From: Oscillospiraceae bacterium
GTDB taxonomy: Bacteria > Bacillota > Clostridia > Oscillospirales > Ruminococcaceae
Length of the DNA: 54,235 bases
Assembly: GCA_022800935.1 (NCBI GenBank)
Contig: JAAWRH010000028.1
Span: forward strand, 1 to 54,235
Direction of reading: 5' to 3'
Shown: positions 25,338 through 32,848 of the stretch, one piece after another
Layout: every line of letters starts with the position of its first letter
Numbering within the stretch: the stretch's first letter is position 1
Notes under the pieces: model-generated
What the model saw: only the letters and a program-made list of their open reading frames with translations
Database searches by the model: none
Told to the model about the DNA's origin: nothing
Program-made: the position numbers and the translations under genes

Positions 25338-25900
25338 ATCATAAGCCCTTCCTTCTCCAAAAATTTTTTCAGTCTCCCGCGGAGCCGGTATAATGCGCTT
25401 TTGCCCTGGCTTTCGCTGATGCCGTACCGTTGGCATACGGCGGACAGCCTCTCCGCGTACCAGTACCGGCGGATAAACAGGCCGCGGGACTGCTCGTCCC
25501 GCTGGGACAGGAACCTTGTCACCGCCTCGCTGAGCTCCGACGCTTCGCATTCCTCCTCTACGCCGGAGGTACCGGTATCTGGGATACATCCCTCTAATTC
25601 GCTCAGCAGGATTTCCACTTCCCCGCCGCCCCGCTTTCCGGCGTGGTCCCTTTCATACCGGTTCAGCGCCGTGTTCCGGGCAATCTTCCCCAGGAACGCC
25701 CGGAATATGCCTGGCTTCTGGGGCGGGATGGCGGTCCACACCTTAAAATAGGTGTCGTTGGTGCATTCCTCCGTATCCTCCCGGTTCTCCAGTATGTTGT
25801 ACGCGATTGCCCGGCAGTAGCCGCCATACTTTTCATCTGTCCGCGCAATGGCGGATTCCGACCGCGTCCAGTACAGCGCGATGATTTCACTGTCTTCCAT
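25334..25900 (-). CDS. ECF-type RNA polymerase sigma factor
   Basis: A 188-residue sigma-70 family protein. ATG at 25900 has AAGGGAG about 9 nt upstream. Region 2 is seen in CRAIAYNILENREDTEECTNDTYFKVWTAIPPQ and region 4 in EQSRGLFIRRYWYAERLSAVCQRYGISESQGKSALYRLRGRLKK. It lacks regions 1 and 3, as ECF factors do. A matching AACC-N16-GTC promoter lies upstream, so it probably activates its own gene. The partner anti-sigma gene is cut short, which could leave this factor without its normal restraint. Confidence 0.88.
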   Translation of the reverse strand: MEDSEIIALYWTRSESAIARTDEKYGGYCRAIAYNILENREDTEECTNDTYFKVWTAIPPQKPGIFRAFLGKIARNTALNRYERDHAGKRGGGEVEILLSELEGCIPDTGTSGVEEECEASELSEAVTRFLSQRDEQSRGLFIRRYWYAERLSAVCQRYGISESQGKSALYRLRGRLKKFLEKEGLMI

Positions 25901-25945
25901 GTCCTGCTTCTCCCTTCTGAGGTCTGGCTGATGCCGTTCATCTTT

Positions 25946-25973
25946 ATAGACAGAAATTTTTCTGTTTGGTTGC
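25946..25973 (-). promoter_or_regulatory. Candidate autoregulatory ECF promoter
   Basis: On the minus strand GCAACC (25973-25968), a 16-bp spacer and GTCTAT (25951-25946) match the general ECF pattern AAC-N16-GTC. A perfect CAGAAA/TTTCTG inverted repeat (25951-25964) fills the spacer. The site is about 46 nt before the sigma-factor ATG. Confidence 0.5.
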
Positions 25974-26096
25974 GGCTTTTTTAAAATTTTTTCGACTGAT
26001 TGCAAAATGAAGCCGCAGCCATTGCAATAAAATAATCCACAGCAATGATTCCGGGCAGAATTGAGCTGTCACACCAATTCAGGGAGGAACATCACT

Positions 26097-26174
26097 ATGG
26101 ACAATTCAAATTGTATCAGAAAACATCGGAAAAATCAATTGCCTGAAAAGGACCGCCAAGCCTGCAATCTGTAG
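26097..26174 (+). CDS. Possible 25-residue peptide ORF
   Basis: An ATG at 26097 is preceded by AGGGAGG (9 nt away), a better ribosome binding site than most genes here, and the frame runs 25 codons to TAG. The product (MDNSNCIRKHRKNQLPEKDR...) is basic and not recognised. It could be a small protein, a leader peptide, or the 5' stump of a gene lost by deletion. The rest of 25974-26399 contains no other gene. Confidence 0.35.
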   Translation: MDNSNCIRKHRKNQLPEKDRQACNL

Positions 26175-26185
26175 ACAGTAAAGGA

Positions 26186-26226
26186 TTTTACCTCAATTTT
26201 ACAAAAACGCGCTTTTAAATTTTACG
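26186..26226 (+). promoter_or_regulatory. PHO-box-like TTTAC repeats upstream of the phoB-like gene
   Basis: TTTTAC occurs at 26186, 26197 and 26220, that is steps of 11 and 23 bp, with a TATAGT at 26241. Gram-positive PhoP binds direct repeats of TT(A/T)ACA with 11-bp period. The same 11/23 layout is present before the Na/Pi symporter gene. Confidence 0.55.
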
Positions 26227-26399
26227 GCACGGCAGTATTTTATAGTTGAAGTCAAATATCAAGGGCGAGTGAAGCAGGGCCGCTCTCATTATTTTCTCTG
26301 GTCTTTTGAAACGAGAGGAAGCGGTATAGTATTGAGATAGGACGGCTTGTATGGTAAGATGGGAGGAGACCTTTTGATACTGGCAGAAAGGAGCACAGT

Positions 26400-27074
26400 A
26401 TGATTTTTTGCGTAGAGGACGATGATGCCATCCGCGGCCTGATGATGTACGCGCTGAATGCCGCCGGGTTTGAGGCAAGGGGATTGACAGACGGTACCAG
26501 TCTTTTTGACGCTCTGCGTACCGAAAGACCTCAGCTGATTCTGCTGGACATTATGCTTCCGGGGGAGGACGGCATTTCCATTCTGAAAAAGCTGCGGGGG
26601 CAGCCGTCTACCGCCGGTCTGCCCGTCATTATGGCAACCGCCAAGGGGACGGAGTATGACAAGGTGAACGGCCTTGACCTGGGCGCGGACGACTATCTGG
26701 CCAAACCCTTTGGTATGATGGAGATGGTGTCCCGCGTCAAGGCGGTCCTGCGCCGCTATTCCCCGAAACAGGAGAAAAAGAAAATGGCTGTGGGAGGGCT
26801 GGAGATCGACCTGGAGCAGCGCACCGCAACGGCAGACGGGGAACGGATTCCCCTCACCTATAAAGAATTTGAACTGCTGCGGCTGTTCCTGGCCCGGCCC
26901 GGAATGGCGTTTACAAGGGAACAGCTTCTGTCGGAGGTTTGGGGAATTGAGTACTGTGGGGAAACGCGAACGGTGGATATGCACATCCGTACCCTGCGGC
27001 AGAAGCTGGGAAGCTATGGTGCAATGATAGAAACGGTTCGGAATGTCGGCTACCGGATGGAGGCGAGACAATGA
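26400..27074 (+). CDS. PhoB/PhoP-like OmpR-family response regulator
   Basis: A 224-residue regulator with AAAGGAG 6 nt before the ATG. The receiver domain has the acidic pair at D7-D8, phosphoacceptor D50 (LLDIMLPGEDG) and K102 (LAKPFG). The C-terminal winged helix is the OmpR type: TYKEFELLRLFLARPGMAFTREQLL then VDMHIRTLRQKLG. The overlap with the kinase gene (ATGA) shows a cognate pair. PHO-box-like repeats upstream and the nearby Na/Pi symporter support a phosphate role (PhoP/PhoB), although OmpR-family sequence alone does not prove it. Confidence 0.88.
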   Translation: MIFCVEDDDAIRGLMMYALNAAGFEARGLTDGTSLFDALRTERPQLILLDIMLPGEDGISILKKLRGQPSTAGLPVIMATAKGTEYDKVNGLDLGADDYLAKPFGMMEMVSRVKAVLRRYSPKQEKKKMAVGGLEIDLEQRTATADGERIPLTYKEFELLRLFLARPGMAFTREQLLSEVWGIEYCGETRTVDMHIRTLRQKLGSYGAMIETVRNVGYRMEARQ

Positions 27075-28747
27075 CCAAGAAAATTTTTCGTTCCATTCTT
27101 CTGGCGGTATCGGCTGCCCTGGCAGCCGTTCTCGCGATTGTAACGGGCAGCCTGTATGAATATTACAACACCGCGCAGAAGAGCCAGCTGAAGGACGAGC
27201 TGCGGCTGGCGGCCTATGGGGTGGAGGAAATGGGACAGAAATATCTGGAAAAGCTGAGCGACCAGGATTACCGCTATCCCCGGTCGCCGGACTACCGCCT
27301 GACCTGGATTGGGCCGGACGGAACAGTGCTGTTTGACACCGCCGATCCGGCGGAGAGTATGGAAAACCACGGAGACCGGGCGGAAATTCGGGAGGCGTTT
27401 GCCAACGGGGAGGGTGGCAGCATCCGCTACTCCAGCACCCTGACCGAGCAGACCCTGTACTGTGCGCGGGCGTTGAACGACGGGACTGTGCTGCGCATAT
27501 CCATCAGTCAGGCAACGGCGTTGGCGCTGGTGCTTTCCATGCTCCAGCCTATCCTGCTGGTCGGGCTTGCCGCTGTGGTTCTCTCCGCCGTTTTGGCGCA
27601 TTGGATGGCAAAGAAGATCATCCATCCCCTCAATAACCTTGACCTGGACCATCCGCTGGAAAACGATGCCTATGAGGAGCTGTCCCCCCTCCTGCGGCGC
27701 ATCCAGCAGCAGCGCGGCCAGATCAACGCCCAGCTGCGGGAGCTGAGAGCCCGGACGGATGAGTTTGAACAGATTACAGAGAGCATGAACGAGGGTCTGG
27801 TCATGCTGGACCAGAAGGGGATGGTGCTGAGCATCAACCCGGCGGCAAGGCGGCTGTTCGGCACGGACCGCTCCTGTGTCCGAAAGGATTTCCTGACAGT
27901 GGACCGCAGCCATGAGATAAGCCAGGCCATCCTGAGCGCCCTGGAGGAGGGGCACAGCGAGGTCCGGGTCGAAAGGGACGGCAGGGAGATACAGTTTGAT
28001 GTCAGCCGCATCGAGTCAGACGGCGCGGTGCTTGGCACGGTGCTGCTGGCCTTTGACGTAACAGAGCAGGCCCTTGCGGAGCGCAGCCGCCGGGAGTTTA
28101 CCTCCAATGTATCCCATGAACTGAAGACGCCCCTGCAATCCATCATGGGCAGTGCCGAGCTGTTGGAGAACGGGCTGGTCAGGCAGGAGGATGTTCCCCA
28201 GTTCACCGGAACAATCCGCAGGGAATCCGCCCGGTTGGTTGCGTTAGTGGACGATATCATCCACCTCTCCCAGCTGGACGAGGGTGTCGCGCCGGAACGG
28301 GAGGAGGTTGACCTTCTGGAGATTGCAGGAGACGCAGCGGCGTCTCTGCGCGCTCAGGCAGAGGAGAAGGGCGTTCGTCTCTCCGTCACCGGTGAAAAGG
28401 CACAAGTGAACGGCGTGCGCAGCTTTTTGCATGAGATGATCTACAATCTCTGCGACAACGGGATTAAATATAATGTGAAGGACGGTTCTGTGGAAATCGC
28501 AGTTTCTCATGGGGAGCAGGGGGCGATGGTTCTGGTCAAGGATACCGGAACCGGCATCCCGCCGGAGTACCAGTCCAGGGTGTTTGAGCGCTTCTTCCGG
28601 GTGGACAAGAGCCGGTCAAAGGCCTCCGGAGGAACAGGGCTGGGACTGTCCATTGTCAAGCATATCGCACAGTACCATCACGCCGCTATCGATCTGCACA
28701 GCCAGGTTGGCAAGGGCACTGTCGTTTCTGTTGTTTTTCCCGAATAG
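27071..28747 (+). CDS. PhoR-like sensor histidine kinase
   Basis: A 558-residue membrane kinase. It has an N-terminal membrane helix (about 7-28), an extracytoplasmic sensor region, a second helix (about 155-180), a HAMP-like linker, a PAS-like domain (DEFEQITESMNEGLVMLDQKGMVLSINPAARRLF), HisKA with phosphoacceptor H349 in SHELKTPLQSI, and HATPase_c with N box (YNLCDNGIKYN), G1 (DTGTGIP) and G2 (GGTGLGLSIVK). The order TM-sensor-TM-PAS-HisKA-HATPase matches PhoR. It is translationally coupled with the response regulator. Confidence 0.9.
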   Translation: MTKKIFRSILLAVSAALAAVLAIVTGSLYEYYNTAQKSQLKDELRLAAYGVEEMGQKYLEKLSDQDYRYPRSPDYRLTWIGPDGTVLFDTADPAESMENHGDRAEIREAFANGEGGSIRYSSTLTEQTLYCARALNDGTVLRISISQATALALVLSMLQPILLVGLAAVVLSAVLAHWMAKKIIHPLNNLDLDHPLENDAYEELSPLLRRIQQQRGQINAQLRELRARTDEFEQITESMNEGLVMLDQKGMVLSINPAARRLFGTDRSCVRKDFLTVDRSHEISQAILSALEEGHSEVRVERDGREIQFDVSRIESDGAVLGTVLLAFDVTEQALAERSRREFTSNVSHELKTPLQSIMGSAELLENGLVRQEDVPQFTGTIRRESARLVALVDDIIHLSQLDEGVAPEREEVDLLEIAGDAAASLRAQAEEKGVRLSVTGEKAQVNGVRSFLHEMIYNLCDNGIKYNVKDGSVEIAVSHGEQGAMVLVKDTGTGIPPEYQSRVFERFFRVDKSRSKASGGTGLGLSIVKHIAQYHHAAIDLHSQVGKGTVVSVVFPE

Positions 28748-28749
28748 CT

Positions 28750-29340
28750 GTGTCAGGATTGGCAGCCTACCTGTTTGGATGCAGCCTGTACCTGACCATT
28801 GGGGAAAACAGCTTTACCCTGGACAAAAACCTTTCCCCGGTAAGCTCCTCCGCTTCCTGTAGCCCTACTGGGGATGAAACCTTTGATGCAGGCACACAGA
28901 TTGTACAATTTGAAAGTTCCCAGGGGGAAAACCTTCTGGCGGTAAGCTGCCCGGTGGGGAATACTGGCATTTGGTTGACCCAGACGGTTTCCTCCAAGGC
29001 CCTTGGGATGAACCTGCGGGCTTTATACGGAAAACAGCTTTTGCTTTTATGCCTGAGTTCTGTTGTGATCGGGGCGGTGGTGCTGTGGATGCTTAACCGG
29101 ACCATCAGCCGTCCCATTCAGCGCTTTCAGTCCCGGATGGCGGTGATTGCCGAGGGGGACTTTTCAGCGGACCCATCCATTGAGTGGAACAACGAGCTGG
29201 GGGATATCGGGCGTGGAATCAATCACCTCTCCCAGAGCGTCCATGGATTGATGGAAAAGCGCCTGGCAGACGAAAAGGCGCAGCAGGAGCTGGAATACCA
29301 GATTCTGCAGAGCCAGATTAACCCCCATTTCCTCAAGTTT
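28750..29340 (+). pseudogene. YesM/LytS-type histidine kinase fragment (both ends missing)
   Basis: This frame encodes the end of an extracellular sensor, a membrane helix (LLLLCLSSVVIGAVVLWML), a HAMP domain and the start of the kinase domain up to QSQINPHFL, where the sequence should continue with YNTLN. Instead it changes at about 29335-29345 to unrelated DNA and stops after KFCRTSWKK. The dimerisation histidine is present, but the catalytic ATPase domain is gone. The N-terminus is also absent: similarity begins just after the phoR stop codon without a start signal. Confidence 0.8.
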
Positions 29341-30326
29341 TGCAGGACGTCCTGGAAAAAGTGACGCAGGTAGTATATAATTATTTTAATGTACGGATGA
29401 TCTGCGCGGTTGGCTGTAAGGTAGAGCACCCCATGAAGCTGTGTGAGTCCTACTATTCCGCACGTCTCTGCCTTACCAGCCAGCAGCGAAGGGATGAAGC
29501 CGTTGCCTTTTTTGACGGAAAGCCGGGAAACGGGGACCCGGCCAGGGTATTTGATATGGCTCTATACAAATGTTCCCTGATAAGGGCCTTTGAAGAACAG
29601 GACGCGGATACCCTGGAACAGCTGATGAACCAAATCATTGACAGCATCCGCATCGACCCTTCCCGCCAGCTCCAGGCCATGGACGCGGCCTGCAACCTGC
29701 TGTTCCTCTGCCTGAGCCAGTTTACCGGCGGGGAGGAGATTATTTCCCAGACATTTTCTCAGGAGCCGGAGGGATACCGCTGCATCTACCGTCAGCGGAG
29801 CACCATGGAAATTGCCGACTGGGTTTCTGCGCTGGGGGATGGACTTGTGCGGGCCCTGCGGAGCCAGAAGCGGGGATACAAGGATCAGATTATCCGGCAG
29901 ATTAAGGCGTACATACAATCCAATTTGGATCAAAGACTGAGCCTTAACAATGTGGCGGCTGTATTCGGGTTTTCGCCCAACTATCTGTCTCAGCTCTTTG
30001 CCAGGCAGGCGGGATGCTCCTTTGTGGAATACGTCACCAGGGAGAAGATACGGGCCGCGAAGGAAATGATGCGGGAGGACAGTGTCAAATTCTATGAGAT
30101 TGCGGAGCGCTTAGGGTTTGAAAACGCCTTCTATTTCAGCAAGGTGTTTAAGAAAATCGAAGGCTGCTCGCCAAGGGAATATGTCCAGCGAAGAGGACAG
30201 AAGGGTGTTCTCGGAGCGGGCGTTTGCCGGGGAAAGCCACTACCTCCATGCCCGGATGGCGCGGCGGGAGGAGATTGCCGCCCGGAAAAATCTTGCCCTC
30301 AACCCCTGGGCCGCCCACCGGTTTGA
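29340..30326 (+). pseudogene. YesN-type AraC response regulator fragment (receiver domain missing)
   Basis: The frame begins within the middle domain of a YesN-like regulator (DVLEKVTQVVYNYFNVRMI...) in a different frame from the kinase fragment, and ends with a complete AraC helix-turn-helix pair (LSLNNVAAVFGFSPNYLSQLF and FYEIAERLGFENAFYFSKVFKK). The phosphoreceiver domain and about 200 N-terminal residues are missing. Native sequence probably ends near 30200 (SPREYVQRR); the frame then runs on to 30326 through the next gene in the wrong frame. With the kinase fragment it records one deletion that joined two genes. Confidence 0.8.
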
Positions 30327-30771
30327 CGGGGCCTTTCCCTTTGCCTCCGCCAACGTGGAGACGCGGGGAGAAGCGGTATTTGCGGCCAGGAACGCCATCG
30401 ACGGATACAAGGCGAACGATTCCCACGGGGGGTGGCCGTATACCAGCTGGGGAATCAACCGCGACCCCAAGGCAGCCCTGCGGGTGGATTTCGGGCGTTT
30501 GGTGGAGTTGGACGAGGCGGTTCTTTACCTCCGGGCAGACTTCCCCCATGACGCCTGGTGGAAGGAGGGAACCCTGCACTTTTCCGACGGCTCCCAGGTT
30601 ATGGTGAAGCTGGAAAAGACAGCGGCGGGGCAGAGCTTTTCCTTCCCGCCGAGGAAGGTTGAATGGGTGGTACTGGATTCGCTGGTCAAGGCAGACGACC
30701 CCTCGCCGTTTCCCGCCCTGACCCAGCTGGAGCTGTGGGGCAGCGAGTGCGGCCCGTCAGCGCAGAGCTGA
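30181..30771 (+). CDS. Discoidin-like sugar-binding protein
   Basis: A 196-residue protein if started at ATG 30181; the ribosome binding site there is poor (AAGGGA only 2 nt away), so a later start is possible. The central part (NLALNPWAAH, FASANVETRGEAVFAARNAIDG, SHGGWPYTSWGIN, ALRVDFGRLVELDEAVLYLR, and DDPSPFPALTQLELWG) has the strand pattern of F5/8-type C (discoidin, CBM32-like) domains. It has no signal peptide. In Clostridia similar genes sit next to YesN-type regulators, which agrees with the decayed YesM/YesN pair just upstream. Its role is unknown. Confidence 0.65.
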   Translation: MSSEEDRRVFSERAFAGESHYLHARMARREEIAARKNLALNPWAAHRFDGAFPFASANVETRGEAVFAARNAIDGYKANDSHGGWPYTSWGINRDPKAALRVDFGRLVELDEAVLYLRADFPHDAWWKEGTLHFSDGSQVMVKLEKTAAGQSFSFPPRKVEWVVLDSLVKADDPSPFPALTQLELWGSECGPSAQS

Positions 30772-30804
30772 TTTTTTATACGAACCCCTGACTTAAAATA
30801 TATC

Positions 30805-30850
30805 AAAACCGGGCCCAGGAGCTTGTGATATGCTTCCAAGGCCCGGTTTT
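30805..30850. terminator. Bidirectional terminator
   Basis: AAAACCGGGCC (30805-30815) pairs perfectly with GGCCCGGTTTT (30840-30850) around a 24-nt loop and gives T-runs on both strands. It separates the sugar-binding gene from the convergent Na/Pi symporter gene. Confidence 0.85.
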
Positions 30851-30877
30851 TGTAATTGATAGGGATGCGTCAGCCTT

Positions 30878-32623
30878 TCAGGTCAGCGCGTATCTGCGCA
30901 GGTACTCCAGATACCGCTCCTGGAACGCCTCGCTGCCGCTGCGGACCTCCCGAAGGGACTGGTGGAGATTCATGGTGTCATGGGCAGCGTCAATGAGGCA
31001 CCCGGCGATATTGGAGCAGTGGTCCGCTGTGCGCTCCAGGTTGGTCAGCAGGTCCAGCCAGGTAAAGCCTGCGTCAATGGTGCAGTTTCCCTTCTGCATA
31101 CGCAGGATGTGGCGGGTGCGCAGCTGCTCCTTCAGTTGGTCGATCACCTGCTCCAGCGGCTCCACCTTGGCGGCGGCGGACAGATCGTTTTGCAGGAACG
31201 CCGAGAGGGACAGATCCAGAATGTCGCTGACTGCCCTGGAAATGGTGGCAAGCTCGCCTAAAGCCGCGTCGGTGAAGCGGATTTCCTTCTCCCTCAGCTC
31301 CTCCGCGGATTCCAGGATGTTCACCGCGTGGTCGGCAATCCGCTCAAAGTCGCTGATCAGCTTCAGCAGCTTGGCTGCCTCCCGGCTGTCCGCCTCGCCA
31401 ATCTGCCGTGTGCTCAGGGTCACAAGATAGGTTCCCAGAATGTCCTCATAGTGATCGGTCCTGTCCTCCTTATCCCGGATGGATGCGGCCAGATCCGGGG
31501 AGCCGTCCCGCAGGGAGGCCAGAGACTCCTTCAGCGAGGCCGCGGCGGTCTCGGCCATACTTGCCGCCACCGCATGGCAGCGCTCCAGGGCGATGGAGGG
31601 GGTGGCGAAAAGGCGTTCATCCAGCTCCTCAAAGACCTCCGGCTGTCTGGCGTCAGGGACCAGGGCTGTGACCAACCGCTCCAGAAATCCGGACAGGGGC
31701 AGCATGAGAAGGGTGCATAGAAGATTGAACAGGGAATGGGACACAGCGATACCCGGCAGGGAGGCCGGTTCATCCAGCAGGGCGGGATGGAGAAGGGACC
31801 GCAGCAGGCAGAATACGGTCAGCCAGACCGCCGTGCCGATGACATTGAAGGAGAGGTGAACCAGGGCGGCCCGCCTGGCGTTTTTGTTGGCCCCCACGGA
31901 GGAGAGCATGGCGGTGACGCAGGTGCCGATATTCTGGCCCATGATGATGGGGACAGCCGCGCCGTAGGATACCTGTCCGGTGGCGGCCAGCGCCTGCAAA
32001 ATGCCCACCGAGGCAGAGCTGGACTGGATAACCGCCGTCAGCACCGCCCCGGCCAGCACGCCCAGTACCGGGTTTGTGAACAGGACAAACATCTGCCGGA
32101 AGGCCGGGACGTCCCGCAGGCTGGACACCGCGCCGGACATGGTCTCCATGCCGAACATCAGGGTGGCGAAGCCCAGCAGAATCATGCCGGTGTCCTTTTT
32201 CTTTGCGCTTTTGCAGAACATATAAAAGACGATGCCTATCACGGCCAGCACTGGCGTAAAGGAGGAAGGCTTGAGCAGCTGGACGAATACATTCCCGCTG
32301 TCAATCCCCGCCAGGCTCAGAACCCACGCCGTGACGGTGGTGCCGATGTTGGCACCCATGATGATGTTGATGGCCTGCTTGAGCGTCATAAGGCCGGAGT
32401 TGACAAAGCCCACCACCATCACCGTGGTGGCCGAGGAGCTCTGGATTACCGCCGTGACCCCCAGGCCGGTCAGAAGTCCTGTTAGTTTGCCGGCGGTCAG
32501 CCTCTCCAGCAGGGAGCGGAGCTGTCCCCCCGCCCGGCGCTCCAGGGCCTGCCCCATCAGGCTCATGCCAAACAGGAACAGACTCAGTCCGCCTGCCAGC
32601 GTAAGCGCGTCAAAGATATCCAT
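30878..32623 (-). CDS. Na+/phosphate symporter with C-terminal PhoU-like domain
   Basis: A 581-residue protein of the NptA/YjbB family. The two inverted transport repeats carry the signature pairs QSSSATT with GANIGTT and QSSSASV with GQNIGTC. The C-terminal third (about 340-560) is a helical PhoU-like domain, with the DFERIADHAVNI and NLERTADHCSNI repeats that bind metal in PhoU proteins. It should import, or in some relatives export, inorganic phosphate with Na+. GAGGTGGAG precedes the ATG. The PHO-box-like repeats upstream suggest control by the PhoB-like regulator encoded 4 kb away. Confidence 0.93.
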   Translation of the reverse strand: MDIFDALTLAGGLSLFLFGMSLMGQALERRAGGQLRSLLERLTAGKLTGLLTGLGVTAVIQSSSATTVMVVGFVNSGLMTLKQAINIIMGANIGTTVTAWVLSLAGIDSGNVFVQLLKPSSFTPVLAVIGIVFYMFCKSAKKKDTGMILLGFATLMFGMETMSGAVSSLRDVPAFRQMFVLFTNPVLGVLAGAVLTAVIQSSSASVGILQALAATGQVSYGAAVPIIMGQNIGTCVTAMLSSVGANKNARRAALVHLSFNVIGTAVWLTVFCLLRSLLHPALLDEPASLPGIAVSHSLFNLLCTLLMLPLSGFLERLVTALVPDARQPEVFEELDERLFATPSIALERCHAVAASMAETAAASLKESLASLRDGSPDLAASIRDKEDRTDHYEDILGTYLVTLSTRQIGEADSREAAKLLKLISDFERIADHAVNILESAEELREKEIRFTDAALGELATISRAVSDILDLSLSAFLQNDLSAAAKVEPLEQVIDQLKEQLRTRHILRMQKGNCTIDAGFTWLDLLTNLERTADHCSNIAGCLIDAAHDTMNLHQSLREVRSGSEAFQERYLEYLRRYALT

Positions 32624-32680
32624 CAGGCTCCACCTCTTTCCGATTGGTTTATAATCCTCCCCCTTATTTTGGCAGTTGGA

Positions 32681-32720
32681 TGTAAAATCTGTTATCAGAT
32701 TTATGTAAAGTTCATGTAAA
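32681..32720 (-). promoter_or_regulatory. PHO-box-like TTTACA repeats upstream of the Na/Pi symporter
   Basis: On the minus strand TTTACAT occurs with first bases at 32720, 32709 and 32686: steps of 11 and 23 bp, the same layout as before the phoB-like gene. The copies are 63-97 bp upstream of the start codon. AAATCTG/CAGATTT forms a small palindrome between the second and third copies. Confidence 0.6.
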
Positions 32721-32770
32721 ATGAGGGTGAGGCTGAAAGCGAGTCCGACATTTATTTTGAGAACCCTACA

Positions 32771-32811
32771 AAAAAGAGGATATCCGCCTTTGGGGCGTTT
32801 ATCCTCTTTCT
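32771..32811 (-). terminator. Terminator of the glycan-utilisation operon
   Basis: AAAGAGGATA (32773-32782) pairs with TATCCTCTTT (32800-32809), with inner GCC/GGC pairing. On the minus strand a run of six T follows. It lies 40 nt past the last glycosidase gene. Confidence 0.85.
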
Positions 32812-32848
32812 TCGTTATATATTTTGTGTGGGCTGTTCAATGTGAGTC

